Assembly (NCBI GenBank): GCA_001657395.1
Contig: LYSY01000003.1
Coordinates: 496,001 to 560,000, forward strand
Length of the DNA stretch: 64,000 bases
From: Rhodospirillales bacterium BBD 1991-14
GTDB lineage: Bacteria > Pseudomonadota > Alphaproteobacteria > Kiloniellales > Kiloniellaceae
Direction of reading: 5' to 3'
The notes under the pieces: model-generated
The model's input: the letters and a program-made list of their open reading frames with translations, nothing else
Database searches by the model: none
Told to the model about the DNA's origin: nothing
In this document: positions 1 to 10,459 of the stretch, in pieces
Position numbering within the stretch: position 1 is the first letter of the stretch
Layout of the letters: every line of letters starts with the position of its first letter
Made by a program: the position numbers and the translations under genes

Positions 1-65
1 GCAAAGCCCGTTGTTGCGGTGAGGGCGATGGCAACGGCAGTGCCAGCGAATACCGAAAATCTCAT
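1..65 (-). CDS. N-terminus of a secreted protein (truncated by window edge)
   Basis: Reading leftward from an ATG at 65, 21 codons are visible. They form a classic signal peptide: a short basic start (MRFS), then a hydrophobic alanine/threonine-rich core. The mature domain lies outside the window, so no function can be given. The protein is probably exported by Sec. Confidence 0.6.
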   Translation of the reverse strand, partial: MRFSVFAGTAVAIALTATTGF

Positions 66-700
66 TTAGAACTCCCTATACGGTTTTGCACAGCTCGCAA
101 GCTGAGCGGTTTGATTGATACGATCGCTGTAGGTACCTCTTTCCCAGGCTGCTGATTCTTGTTGATTTATACCCGCAGCCGTCACTCTCCACCCAGGGCG
201 GAGCAATTCCCGAGCTTTGCAAGCTTCGGAGAACCGCTTCGTCTGAGGTGTCTTGAAGAAATCGATGCAGCCATGGCGCAGCGCCCATGTCCGGCGCGCA
301 GCAACGCCGCCCCCGTCCTGTGTCTCATACGTCTGCAGTGAGCGCCCCTGAGGGCGCATCGCAACTCTCTAAGACGGGGTCGGCGCAGTTGACGAGACTG
401 CGTCAGAAGCCACGGCAGCCGCCATGGCCGTCGGATAGGTGTTCACTGCTTTCCTCCCGTTTCGTGTTTCGCACCGGGATTGATCTCCCGAAGACCGGCA
501 CGTTGACCGAAGCTTTGCAACCGGCATGCCAAAACGCTGCTTGCCGTCAAAGTTCTATTAAGTTCTTGATGAGTCAATGCCCCATCGGCCCCTTCCGCCA
601 CCCGGGCCGCAACGCCATGTTACCCGACCTACCCAAGGCCGGCTACGGGTGTGTGGATTCCTACACATCCGGCCACATCCGGCCACATCCGGCGGTTGCC
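66..700. other. Intergenic region without a recognisable gene
   Basis: About 635 bases where no open frame shows a recognisable domain or a convincing ribosome-binding site. It holds a small hairpin (6-bp arms 342-347 and 352-357) and, just past the 3' end of the neighbouring regulator gene, three tandem copies of a 10-bp unit (acatccggcc, 665-693). Base composition is more mixed than in the flanking genes. Confidence 0.5.
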
Positions 701-2107
701 CTAGCTTTCGTAACGGGTGTTACCGCGGCGCTTGGTGTCGATGGGCAGTTCGATGAACAACGGCTGGTGGGCGCGCTGGGAGCAGGCTTGGCGCGGGCAG
801 AGGTGGCAGTTGATGCCGATTGGGCTGAACAGCCCCGCCTCCTCGGTATTGAAGGGCGCGGCGTAGGCCAGGCGGTGGGCATGGCGCATCTCGCAGCCCA
901 GCGAAAGCACGAGCCTGCGGTCCTGGGTATCGCGGCTGAAGACCGGCCGCTCGGTGGTGCGGCTGATGGTGAAGAATCGCTCGCCGTCGGGCAGTTCGAC
1001 GAACTGCGGCACGATCACACCCGGCGTGCGGAAGGCGGTATGAATGTTCCAGACCGGGCAGGCGCCGCCGTGCTCGGCGATCTGAAAGGAGGTGGCGTTG
1101 AAGCGCTTGGTGACGTTGCCCGCCTTGTCGACGCGCAGAAAAAAGAACGGCACGCCCCGTGCGCCCTCGCGCTGCAGCGTGGTCAGGCGGTGGCAGACCT
1201 GCTCGAAGGACACGCCGAAGGCCGCGGCCAGGCGATCGATGTCATAGTGGCTCTCCTCGGCGGCGGCGTAAAAGGGCGCATAGGGCATCAGGAAGGCGGA
1301 GGCGAAGTAGTTCGCCAGTTCGACATGGCAGCGCGCCAGCCCGACCTCGGAGCGGACCGCGCTGCCGGCGGTCAGCCCCTCCAGCACATGCGGCAGTTCC
1401 ACCAGGCAGAGCACGTGCGCCAACTGGAACACCCGGTTCTGGTGGTCGAGCGCCTCTGAAAGCCGGACGAGGCCCGCCGCCTCGTCGTGGATGCGCAGCG
1501 CCTGGCTCATCTCCTCGACCGGCGCGGTCTGGACGGAGATGCCGTGGACCTTGCGCAGGCGCGCCTTCAGAACCGCATAGACGTCGTCGACGTCGCAGGG
1601 CTCGGCAGCGCGCAGTTCCTCCGCCGCGGTCTCCAGTTCGGCGAAGTGGTTGGCGTGATCGCGGAAGAAATCGTGGATGATGGTCTCCGGCGAGGTGGCC
1701 AGGATGTCGTCGGGCATCCGCTCGTTGCCGAGACGCATCATCTTCTCCAGCGCCGTACGGTGGCTGCGGTAGAGCTGGAGGAAACTCTCGACCAAGCGCG
1801 GTGCGTGGTCGATGGCGGCGCGCAGCTCCTGCAGGTCCGGCGGCGCCGTGCCGAAGGCCGGGTCCTGCAACGCACTGCGCAGATCGGCCAGGCGGGTCGA
1901 GGACTCGTCCTTGATGAGATCGCGCCAGTCGACGCCGTAGGCATCCGACAGCGCCATCAACATCTGCACCGAGAGGCTGCGCTGATTGTTCTCCAGCAGG
2001 TTCACGTAGGCCGTGCTGACGCCCAACGCCCCGGCCATCTCGGCCTGGGTCTGGCGATGATCGCGCCGCAGTTGGCGCAACCGCGGGCCGATCAGGGTTT
2101 TCCGCAT
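701..2107 (-). CDS. ScfR/RamB-like XRE-family transcriptional regulator
   Basis: This 468-residue DNA-binding protein belongs to the short-chain fatty acyl regulator family, whose members control glyoxylate, methylcitrate or related acyl-CoA genes. An XRE helix-turn-helix occupies about residues 8-65 (RQTQAEMAGALGVS, then YVNLLENNQRSLS). A central IrrE-like region follows; its usual HExxH zinc motif is degenerate here. The C-terminal DUF2083 region has a cysteine cluster, CHLCPRQAC. The start at 2107 is chosen because the helix-turn-helix begins right after it and the upstream in-frame codons lie in an AT-rich promoter. It is divergent from the reductase-like gene at 2286. Family membership is clear; the regulon is inferred from the family. 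A propionyl-CoA synthetase lies 18 kb away. Confidence 0.85.
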   Translation of the reverse strand: MRKTLIGPRLRQLRRDHRQTQAEMAGALGVSTAYVNLLENNQRSLSVQMLMALSDAYGVDWRDLIKDESSTRLADLRSALQDPAFGTAPPDLQELRAAIDHAPRLVESFLQLYRSHRTALEKMMRLGNERMPDDILATSPETIIHDFFRDHANHFAELETAAEELRAAEPCDVDDVYAVLKARLRKVHGISVQTAPVEEMSQALRIHDEAAGLVRLSEALDHQNRVFQLAHVLCLVELPHVLEGLTAGSAVRSEVGLARCHVELANYFASAFLMPYAPFYAAAEESHYDIDRLAAAFGVSFEQVCHRLTTLQREGARGVPFFFLRVDKAGNVTKRFNATSFQIAEHGGACPVWNIHTAFRTPGVIVPQFVELPDGERFFTISRTTERPVFSRDTQDRRLVLSLGCEMRHAHRLAYAAPFNTEEAGLFSPIGINCHLCPRQACSQRAHQPLFIELPIDTKRRGNTRYES

Positions 2108-2146
2108 GGCATGATCTCTATTAACAATTTTACAGATTTTGACAAA

Positions 2147-2166
2147 TGTTGTGCCGACTGACAACA
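2147..2166. promoter_or_regulatory. Inverted repeat in divergent promoter region
   Basis: TGTTGT (2147-2152) and ACAACA (2161-2166) form a perfect 6-bp inverted repeat with an 8-bp spacer. It lies 40-60 bp upstream of the ScfR-like start and within the AT-rich spacer shared with the gene at 2286. XRE regulators commonly bind such dyads in their own promoter, so an autoregulatory operator is inferred, not shown. Confidence 0.4.
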
Positions 2167-2285
2167 CATAAACCCGAAAGTTGACGTTTCCGGCCCGCCT
2201 CGCGGTTAAAGTGTTCGTCTTCGTGCAATTCCCAAGACCGCCCGCATGCAGCAGAACAGGGGCGGCAAACACAGGCGGACTCCCG

Positions 2286-3338
2286 ATGGCATACAAGATC
2301 CTCATTCTCGGCGCTTCCTACGGCTCCCTGCTCGGCACCAAGCTGCTGATGGCCGGGCACGACGTGACCCTCGTCTGCCGCAGCCAGACCGCGCGGCTGA
2401 TCAACGCCGAGGGCACGGAGGTACGGCTGAAGCTGAAGGGCGAGGACCAGCACCGCACCATCCGCTCCGGCGATCTGCCGGGCCGGCTCGACGCCAAGGC
2501 CCCGGAAGAGGTCGATCCGGCGGTCTACGACCTGGTCGCCCTGGCCATGCAGGAGCCGCAGTACAGCGCCCATGCGATCTGGACGCTGATGGTGCGCATC
2601 GCCGAGGCCCATGTGCCCTGCCTGTCGATCATGAACATGCCGCCGCTGCCCTACCTGAAGCGCATTCCCGGCCTCGACGCAGCGCAGCTTCAGGCCAGCT
2701 ACACCAACGCCCATGTCTGGGACCGCTTCGATCCGGACCTGATGACACTCTGCAGCCCCGACCCCCAGGCCTTCCGCCCGCCGGAAGAGCAGCCCAACGT
2801 GCTGCACGTGGGGCTGCCGACCAACTTCAAGGCTGCCGCCTTTGCCGACCCCGCGCACGACAAGATGCTGCGCCGCCTGGAGGCGGATATCGACGCGGTG
2901 CGCCTGGACGGCAAAGAGGTGCCGGTGAAGCTGCGCGTTTTCGACTCCCTCTTCGTGCCCCTGGCCAAGTGGTCGATGCTGCTGACCGGCAACTACCGCT
3001 GCATCACGGCGGGCGAGCCGCGGCCGATCCGCGAGGCGGTGCATGCGGACCTGGAAGCCTCCCGCACGATCTACGCCCACGTCGACGCCATCGCCCGGTG
3101 TCTGGGGGCCGATCCCGCCGACCAGGTGCCCTTCGAGAAGTACGCACGGGCCGCAGAAGGGCTGCTGAAGCCCTCCTCCGCAGCACGCGCCGTGGCCGCC
3201 GGCGCCCCGGCCATCGAGCGGGTCGACCGCCTGGTCCAGCTCATCGGCCGGTCGCTCGGGATGGACAGCGCCGCCGTCGACTGGGTGGTCGCCACGGTGG
3301 ACGCCAAGCTCGCGCAAAACCAGCGGCTTTCGGCCTAA
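2286..3338 (+). CDS. Ketopantoate reductase-like NAD(P)-dependent oxidoreductase
   Basis: This 350-residue cytoplasmic protein has an N-terminal Rossmann fold (ILGASYGSLLGTKLLMAGHD, about residues 6-25), followed by features of the ApbA/PanE (2-dehydropantoate 2-reductase) superfamily. The sequence diverges from housekeeping PanE, so the true substrate may be another 2-keto acid. The ATG at 2286 is preferred because the Rossmann glycine motif starts five residues later. The gene is divergent from the ScfR-like regulator, which may control it. A strong terminator follows at 3378. The dinucleotide-binding fold is clear; the substrate is unknown. Confidence 0.75.
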   Translation: MAYKILILGASYGSLLGTKLLMAGHDVTLVCRSQTARLINAEGTEVRLKLKGEDQHRTIRSGDLPGRLDAKAPEEVDPAVYDLVALAMQEPQYSAHAIWTLMVRIAEAHVPCLSIMNMPPLPYLKRIPGLDAAQLQASYTNAHVWDRFDPDLMTLCSPDPQAFRPPEEQPNVLHVGLPTNFKAAAFADPAHDKMLRRLEADIDAVRLDGKEVPVKLRVFDSLFVPLAKWSMLLTGNYRCITAGEPRPIREAVHADLEASRTIYAHVDAIARCLGADPADQVPFEKYARAAEGLLKPSSAARAVAAGAPAIERVDRLVQLIGRSLGMDSAAVDWVVATVDAKLAQNQRLSA

Positions 3339-3377
3339 ACCTCCTCCTTTCCACGGGAAGGCTCTGCCTGAACCTTC

Positions 3378-3413
3378 GCCGCCGGGGATGTCGCAGCCCC
3401 GGCGGCTTTTCTT
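3378..3413 (+). terminator. Rho-independent terminator
   Basis: A perfect 10-bp GC-rich stem (3378-3387 paired with 3397-3406) with a 9-nt loop is followed by TTTTCTT. It lies 40 bases after the stop of the reductase-like gene and ends that transcription unit. Confidence 0.85.
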
Positions 3414-3525
3414 GTGCCGCAGGCCCTTCCCCATGCGGGCTGCGCCCCCTTTCTGACCGTCGACCTTTCACCGCCTGCGCCCTAGGTTCCATAGCGGGGC
3501 GAAAAAGGAACGGAGGAGCATCAGG

Positions 3526-4074
3526 GTGACGGAGAGCCAATTCTTCAAGGGCGCCCTGCGCGCCATGGCGGTTGGCCTGGTGCTGCTGCAAGGCGCAGCG
3601 GTCGCGGCCGACCCGCTCGAGGCACCGCTACAGATTGCGCAGCAACAGGTCGACACCGCCATCGTCCGGGGGATCCAGCAGGAACTGCTGGCCCACGGCT
3701 ATCCGGCCGGCCCGGTGGACGGGATCGCCGGGCCGGGGACGCGGGCGGCGATCCGCGCCTATCAGGGCGATGCCGGCCTGACGGTGGACGGCGCGGCCAG
3801 CCGCGCGTTGCTGGACCACCTGAAGTTCGCGCTGCCCAAGGTCAATCGCTTCGGCGACCCTGTCGTCGGCACCGTGCTCAGCGTCCAACGCGAACTTGCC
3901 GAGCGCGGCTATTACCTGGGCCCGCACGACGGCCTGGCTGGCCCGGCCACCTACCGCGCCCTCGACCGTTTCCAGGCCGATGCCGGCCTGCCCCTCGACA
4001 CCGCCCTCGACTCCCGCCTGCTGCAGGAGATCCGCGACGCCCCGCCGGGGATCAAGGCCGACCCGGCGTTCTGA
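3526..4074 (+). CDS. Exported protein with two peptidoglycan-binding domains
   Basis: The 182-residue protein has an N-terminal signal peptide (hydrophobic core MAVGLVLLQGAAVAA) and two PG_binding_1 repeats, about residues 46-100 (GIQQELLAHGYPAGPVDG) and 108-170 (VQRELAERGYYLGPHDGLAG). Each shows the GPxDGxxGPxT pattern that binds cell-wall peptide. It is likely periplasmic and may anchor or sense the wall; there is no catalytic domain. The GTG at 3526 is chosen because GGAGGA lies nine bases upstream; an internal ATG at 3565 is the alternative. The gene is convergent with dctD. Confidence 0.8.
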   Translation: MTESQFFKGALRAMAVGLVLLQGAAVAADPLEAPLQIAQQQVDTAIVRGIQQELLAHGYPAGPVDGIAGPGTRAAIRAYQGDAGLTVDGAASRALLDHLKFALPKVNRFGDPVVGTVLSVQRELAERGYYLGPHDGLAGPATYRALDRFQADAGLPLDTALDSRLLQEIRDAPPGIKADPAF

Positions 4075-4082
4075 CCGGTGGA

Positions 4083-5453
<1,371 letters not shown>

Positions 5454-5481
5454 GGCAGCGGTGCCCCGGTCGGCACTGTCA

Positions 5482-7365
5482 TCACGCCGGCTCCAGCACC
5501 GGCGCGGGGGCCGGCAGGAGCGGCAGTTCCACGGTGAAGAGCGCGCCGCCTTCGCGGTGGTTCTCAGCACGGATCGCGCCCTCGAAGTCCTTCACGATGT
5601 TGTAGGAGATGGAGAGCCCCAGTCCCAATCCCTTGCCCACGTCCTTGGTGGTGAAGAAGGGATCGAAAATGCGGCCGATCTGGTCCGGATCGATGCCGGC
5701 GCCATGGTCGCGCAGCGTCAGAACCACCCTGGCGTCGTCCTGACGGACGGCGATCTCGATCCGCGGCCGCTCCTGCCCCTCCATGGCATCGAGGGCGTTG
5801 GCGACGAGGTTGAGGATGACGTGCTGCAGGCGCACGCGCCCGGCCCGCACCTGCAGGCTGCGGTCCGCCTGGGTCACCGTGACCTCGGCGCCGGCACGCT
5901 CCAGCCGGATGCGCAGGAAGTCCAGGGTGTCGTCCAGCACCTCGGCGATCCGCAGCGGGCGCAGTTCGCTGCGCGGCTTGCGGGCGAAGGTCATCAAGTG
6001 CTTGCTGATCTCTGCCATGCGGCCGGTCAGGGTCTTGATGCGGCTCAGGTTCTCGCCCGCCTCCGCGTGACGCTCCCGCTCGATCAGCAGGCGGGCGTTG
6101 TCGGCATAGGAGCGGATGGCCGCCAGCGGCTGGTTGAACTCGTGGCTGAGGGCCGCCGACATCTGGCCGAGGGCGGCGAGCTTGCCGGCCTGCACCAGGT
6201 CGTCCTGCGCCTGACGCAGGTCGGCCTCCGCCGCCTCGCGCTCGCCGATCTCGCGGGCGAGCTGCAGGTTGGCGGCCGTCAGGTCGGCGGTGCGCTCGAC
6301 CACCCGCCGCTCCAGCTCCTCGGAGGCGCGGCGCTGATAGGCGATACGCTCCACCAGGCGGCCACGGCGCTGCACAATGAGGGTGGCGATCAGCACGGTG
6401 ATGAGACAGGCGAGACCGGCCACCAGGCCCGCCGTCAGGCTCTGGGAGCGGGCGAGATCGGTGGAGGCCAGCACGCTGACGGTCCAGCCCGCCGCCGGCA
6501 TATCACGGGAGACCATGAGGTACTCGGCAGCCGAACCGCCGTCGGCGGCGCTGATGGACAGCAGGCGCGCGCCGGCGGCGTCTGCGGTCTCGCCGATCTG
6601 ACCGCGCTCGGCGATGTCGAGGGGGCGCAGGTCGACGGCCTCGTAGCGGCGGTTTTCGGCAATGGCCCGCCGCGCCGCGTCATCGAGGGGCGCCAGACTG
6701 CGGAAGCGCCAGGCGGGCCGGCTGGAGATGAAGATGACGCCGTGCGGATCGCTGACGATCACTCCCTCGTCCTTGGCGGTCCAGGAAGCCTCGATGTCGG
6801 CGAGGCTGATCTTCACGACGACGGCGCCGAGAATCTGGTCATCCGCCGAGACATGATAGGCAAAGTAGTAGCCGCGCCGGCCAGAGGTCGTGCCGAGGGC
6901 GAAGTATCGGCCGAGGCGCCCCTCCATGGCTTCCTGGAAGTAAGGCCGGTAGCTGAAGTTGTGGCCGACGAAAGGCCGCTCGCTGTTCCAGTTGCTGGCC
7001 GCGAAGGTGAAGCCCTCGGCGTCCATGAAGTAGGTGTCTTCCGCCTCGGTCAGGCGGTTGAAGCTCTCCGTCAGCAGGTTGGCGCGGGCGCGGCTTTCCG
7101 GATCGCGGGAACGGCGGAAGAGCTCGACCACGTCGCTGCGCAGTGCCAGCAGGGTCGGGACGGACTGATAGCGGCCGAGGGCGCCCGCCAGGTTGCTGCT
7201 GTAGAGATCGAGTCGGGCCAGCGCCCGGGTATGGGTCTGGTCAAGAAACAGGGCAGAGGCCCAGACCCAGGTGACGGCGACCACGAGCCCCGTCGCCGCG
7301 GCGGCAGCAGCCAGCCCCAGCGCCGCCCTGTGCCAGCGGCGCGGGCTCTCCATGCGTGCGTCCAC
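5482..7365 (-). CDS. dctB: C4-dicarboxylate sensor histidine kinase DctB
   Basis: A membrane sensor of about 627 residues. It has an N-terminal transmembrane helix, a periplasmic double-Cache sensor region of about 270 residues, a second transmembrane helix (LVAGLACLITVLIATLIV), a coiled coil, and the DctB-type phospho-acceptor helix SHEFNQPLAAIRSYADNA. The ATPase domain has N-box NLVANALDA and G-box GLGLGLS. It would sense succinate-like acids and phosphorylate DctD, encoded 28 bp downstream. The GTG at 7365 is preferred for its ribosome site (GGGGAGGGG six bases upstream); the ATG at 7353 is possible. Confidence 0.88.
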   Translation of the reverse strand: MDARMESPRRWHRAALGLAAAAAATGLVVAVTWVWASALFLDQTHTRALARLDLYSSNLAGALGRYQSVPTLLALRSDVVELFRRSRDPESRARANLLTESFNRLTEAEDTYFMDAEGFTFAASNWNSERPFVGHNFSYRPYFQEAMEGRLGRYFALGTTSGRRGYYFAYHVSADDQILGAVVVKISLADIEASWTAKDEGVIVSDPHGVIFISSRPAWRFRSLAPLDDAARRAIAENRRYEAVDLRPLDIAERGQIGETADAAGARLLSISAADGGSAAEYLMVSRDMPAAGWTVSVLASTDLARSQSLTAGLVAGLACLITVLIATLIVQRRGRLVERIAYQRRASEELERRVVERTADLTAANLQLAREIGEREAAEADLRQAQDDLVQAGKLAALGQMSAALSHEFNQPLAAIRSYADNARLLIERERHAEAGENLSRIKTLTGRMAEISKHLMTFARKPRSELRPLRIAEVLDDTLDFLRIRLERAGAEVTVTQADRSLQVRAGRVRLQHVILNLVANALDAMEGQERPRIEIAVRQDDARVVLTLRDHGAGIDPDQIGRIFDPFFTTKDVGKGLGLGLSISYNIVKDFEGAIRAENHREGGALFTVELPLLPAPAPVLEPA

Positions 7366-7408
7366 AGGCGGCCCCTCCCCGCGACCCTGCTTCACCGGAT
7401 GCCCGCCC

Positions 7409-7591
7409 TCAGCTCTTGAAAAAGGCGTCCGCGCCGGAGCGATAGGACTTCTTGGCGGCGATCTTTTCCTCGACCCGCGCCACCTCGGCCTGCAGTTCGG
7501 CCAGGTACTCCTCAAGCTGTTCGACGCCCAGGCTGTCCAGGTCCCGGGGCTTGGGCGCCTGCTTGCGGGGTTCCAGGTCTTCGATGTCCAT
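7409..7591 (-). CDS. DUF1192 family small protein
   Basis: A 60-residue acidic, predicted coiled-coil protein starting MDIEDLEPRK, with a helical segment rich in Glu/Leu heptads (about 22-47). It matches the alphaproteobacterial DUF1192 family, which has no established function. It lies head-to-head with the quinone oxidoreductase gene, an arrangement I recall as common in this class, and just upstream of dctB on the same strand. Confidence 0.8.
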   Translation of the reverse strand: MDIEDLEPRKQAPKPRDLDSLGVEQLEEYLAELQAEVARVEEKIAAKKSYRSGADAFFKS

Positions 7592-7744
7592 AGGCTTGCA
7601 CTCCCTTGCCCGCGCGCCCTTCCCTCCCCTTTGTGCGGGTGCCCCCTCTCGGCCGGGGCGGGCGCTTGATTTTTTGCGCCTGCACTATACTAACTCGCCC
7701 AAACGAAAGCGATTCTCCCGAAATCACCCGCCGGAGCCCCCGCC

Positions 7745-8749
7745 ATGAGCCAGAGCCTGCCCGAAAGCATGACCGCCATCGAGATCCGGGAGCCCGGCGG
7801 CCCGGAGGTTCTGGTGCCGGCCACCCGGCCCGTACCGCAGCCGGCAGCGGGCGAGGTGCTGATCCGGGTGGCCGCGGCGGGTGTCAACCGGCCGGACGTG
7901 CTGCAGCGCATGGGCGGCTATCCGCCGCCGCCCGGGGCCTCCGACATCCCGGGGCTGGAGGTCGCCGGCCAGGTCGTCGCCCTGGGCGAGGGTGTCGCCG
8001 GCCTGACAGCAGGCGATGCGGTCACCGCCCTGGTGACCGGCGGCGGCTACGCCCAGTACTGCACGGCCCCGGCCGTCCAGTGCCTGCCGGTCCCCAGGGG
8101 CTATGACATGAACCAGGCCGCGGCCCTGCCGGAGACCTTTTTCACCGTCTGGGTGAACGTCTTCCAGCGCTCGGCGCTCAAAAGCGGTGAGAGCTTCCTG
8201 GTCCACGGCGGCACCTCGGGCATCGGCACCACGGCGATCCAACTGGCCAAGGCCCTGGGCGCCCGCGTCTTCGCCACCGCCGGCTCGCCCGAGAAGGTGA
8301 AGGCCTGCGAGGACCTGGGCGCGGAACGCGGCATCAACTACCGCGAGGAAGACTTCGTCGCGGTGGTGAAGGAGGCGACCGAGGGCAAGGGCGTCGACGT
8401 CATTCTGGACATGGTCGGCGGCGACTACGTGCAGCGCAACCTGAAGGCCCTGGCCCCCGACGGGCGGCTCAGCTTCATCGCCTTCCTCGGCGGGCCCAAG
8501 ACCCAGGTCGATTTCACCCCGGTGCTGCTGAAGCGCCTGACCATCACCGGGTCGACCCTCCGGGCCCGCTCGGTGGACTTCAAGGCCGGGGTCGCCGCAG
8601 CCCTCAGGGAAACCGTCTGGCCGCTGCTGGACAGCGGCGCCATCGCCCCGGTCATGGCCGCCAGCTTCCCTCTGGAAGAGGCGGCTCAGGCCCACGCCCT
8701 GATGGAATCCAGCAGCCATATCGGCAAAATCGTGCTGACGACGGATTGA
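7745..8749 (+). CDS. NAD(P)H-quinone oxidoreductase (PIG3/zeta-crystallin type)
   Basis: A 334-residue medium-chain dehydrogenase/reductase of the quinone oxidoreductase branch. The N-terminal GroES-like domain has AAAGVNRPDVLQRMGGYPPP, and the nucleotide-binding domain has the VHGGTSGIGTTAIQLAKALG signature (about 145-165), characteristic of NADPH-dependent members. It lacks the catalytic and structural zinc cysteines of alcohol dehydrogenases. A soluble enzyme reducing quinones or enones is expected. It is divergent from DUF1192 and upstream of the TrcR gene. Confidence 0.88.
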   Translation: MSQSLPESMTAIEIREPGGPEVLVPATRPVPQPAAGEVLIRVAAAGVNRPDVLQRMGGYPPPPGASDIPGLEVAGQVVALGEGVAGLTAGDAVTALVTGGGYAQYCTAPAVQCLPVPRGYDMNQAAALPETFFTVWVNVFQRSALKSGESFLVHGGTSGIGTTAIQLAKALGARVFATAGSPEKVKACEDLGAERGINYREEDFVAVVKEATEGKGVDVILDMVGGDYVQRNLKALAPDGRLSFIAFLGGPKTQVDFTPVLLKRLTITGSTLRARSVDFKAGVAAALRETVWPLLDSGAIAPVMAASFPLEEAAQAHALMESSSHIGKIVLTTD

Positions 8750-8779
8750 ACCTCCTCGACTTGCGTCGAGGCGGTTCCA

Positions 8780-8843
8780 GCCCGCTCCCCCTCCCGGCCA
8801 CCCATAGGATCCTGGTGTTGGGTGGCCGGGAGGGGGAGCGGGC
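8780..8843. repeat. Long perfect hairpin (25-bp arms)
   Basis: A perfect 25-bp inverted repeat, left arm 8780-8804 and right arm 8819-8843, with a 14-nt loop. A smaller hairpin (8754-8771; CCTCGAC/GTCGAGG) precedes it. There is no T-run directly after the stem. It sits between the oxidoreductase stop and the TrcR leader and could end or stabilise the upstream transcript. Confidence 0.7.
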
Positions 8844-9004
8844 CGACACCGAGCATATCGAAAAACCCCCGAAGGGCGGATTTTCGCTTCACACCGCTTT
8901 ATTCCCGCCCGGCGGGCGCCTATATTGGCGCTATTCCCACGACGGCAACCCTTGCCGCCGGCCCGGGCGCAGAGAACTGCGCCGGGCGGAAGAGAGGAGG
9001 ATTG

Positions 9005-9652
9005 ATGTCTCTACCCCTGATGCCGAAGGCGACCGCCGTCTGGCTGATCGACAACACCGGCCTGAGCTTCGAGCAGATCGCCGATTTCTGCGGCCTGCAT
9101 ATGCTGGAAGTGCAGGGCATTGCCGACGGCGAGGTGGCCATGGGGATCCAGGGCCTGGACCCCGTCACCGCGGGTGAGCTGACGCGCGAGGAGATCGTCC
9201 GCTGCGAAGCCGACCCCAAGGCCAAGCTGACCATGGCGAAGAGCGACCTGCCGCAGCCGGTGAAGCGGACCAAGGGCCCGCGCTACACCCCCGTGGCCAA
9301 GCGCCAGGACAAGCCGGACGGCATCGCCTGGCTGGTGCGCCATCATCCGGAGCTGAAGGATTCCCAGATCGCCCGGCTGATCGGCACCACCAAGACGACC
9401 ATCCAGGCGGTGCGGGAGCGAACCCACTGGAATTCCCCCAACATCCGCCCGCGCGACCCGGTGCTGCTGGGCCTCTGCGGTCAGGTCGACCTCAACGCAG
9501 CGGTCGAGAAGGCGCGCAAGGCGGCGGAGAAGGCGGGCATCACCCTGCCGAAGCCGGACCTGGAGCCGGAGCCGCCTCTGCCAGAGGCCAGCGAGCCGTC
9601 AGACAACCCCTTCTCGCTGGAAAACTTCGGCCTGCCCAAGGACGCCAACTGA
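9005..9652 (+). CDS. DUF1013/TrcR-family transcriptional regulator
   Basis: A 215-residue cytoplasmic protein matching the alphaproteobacterial DUF1013 family, described as a cell-cycle transcriptional regulator (TrcR). Two helix-turn-helix-like segments are visible: residues about 12-40 (WLIDNTGLSFEQIADFCGLH) and about 108-140 (LKDSQIARLIGTTKTTIQAV). The C-terminus is proline/acid-rich and probably disordered. The ATG at 9005 has GGAGG five bases upstream. It follows the quinone oxidoreductase/DUF1192 pair. The family match is strong; the target genes are unknown. Confidence 0.82.
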   Translation: MSLPLMPKATAVWLIDNTGLSFEQIADFCGLHMLEVQGIADGEVAMGIQGLDPVTAGELTREEIVRCEADPKAKLTMAKSDLPQPVKRTKGPRYTPVAKRQDKPDGIAWLVRHHPELKDSQIARLIGTTKTTIQAVRERTHWNSPNIRPRDPVLLGLCGQVDLNAAVEKARKAAEKAGITLPKPDLEPEPPLPEASEPSDNPFSLENFGLPKDAN

Positions 9653-9744
9653 GCCCAGTGGGCATGGCGTAGTCCGTAGCCCGAGAGCGGCGCTTAGGAT
9701 CTACGCCGGTTACCGCGTGCCCGCGATCGCTTTAAGATGCCGGG

Positions 9745-10299
9745 ATGCAGGGTTTCGAAAGCAGGGTCGCGCGGCTGGCACTTGGGCTCATCGAGTTCCT
9801 GCCGCTGCTTGTCTTCTCCTACGCTGGGCGCCTCGGTGCGGAGATTGCCGAGCGGTTTTACTGGGGCGCCGCAGCGGTGTTTCCGGTCGTTCTGGCTCTT
9901 CTGATTCTGCGCATCCGGCCCAACCCCTTGTCGGTGGCCGCCAACATCTGGCTCTGCGTCGAGGCCCTGGGCATCCGGGTTTACATCCCAGTCCTGGCAG
10001 AGGCCTTGATATATTTACAGGAGTCCGCGTTCTTCGTCGCCATCATGGCGGTCGGAGCTGCCGCGACCGCGTTCTCCAAGAGCGGTATGTTCAGGCTTTT
10101 GCCCGAGGACAGCGAAGCGGCGAGGCGGCTGGTCCGCATCTACTCGCTGGCGCTGCTCGCGCTCGCCATGATCGGTTTCGCGTGGTCCCGTGCCTTTCAG
10201 GGCGACGAGACGGTCGCCGCCGTGTTTCCCGCAATCTTGCTCTTTCTGGCCCAAATGGTGCTGGACGCACGCCTCCACGCCCGCGCGCGGAAAGCCTGA
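9745..10299 (+). CDS. Hypothetical multi-pass membrane protein
   Basis: A 184-residue, strongly hydrophobic protein with about five or six transmembrane segments, the first near residues 10-27 and others around 40-56, 88-108 and 130-150, and a short basic C-terminal tail (LHARARKA). I do not recognise the family. It contains less biased codons than its neighbours and no clear ribosome-binding site, so it may be a recent arrival. The 150 bases after it contain no supportable gene. Confidence 0.55.
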   Translation: MQGFESRVARLALGLIEFLPLLVFSYAGRLGAEIAERFYWGAAAVFPVVLALLILRIRPNPLSVAANIWLCVEALGIRVYIPVLAEALIYLQESAFFVAIMAVGAAATAFSKSGMFRLLPEDSEAARRLVRIYSLALLALAMIGFAWSRAFQGDETVAAVFPAILLFLAQMVLDARLHARARKA

Positions 10300-10459
10300 T
10301 CGATGCGCGCAGTGCTCATCGCTTTCATCGTCTTCGCCCTCGGCCCTGGTCCTCAGCGGAAAAGACGCCATCTAAGCGGGTGGGACTGGTCGGGCGCGGA
10401 CGTTTTGCCGGGCACGGCCGGCCCATCCCATGTGATCCCCTGAAGCTGGAGTGACGCCC

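Noticed and set aside
287-1459. A 390-codon plus-strand frame.
   Set aside because: It is an antisense shadow of the ScfR-like gene, lacking any domain.
10300-10459. A short frame starting MRAVLIAFIVFALG.
   Set aside because: Only the first dozen residues look like a signal or membrane segment; the rest is arbitrary, and no ribosome site is present. It may be a decayed small gene.
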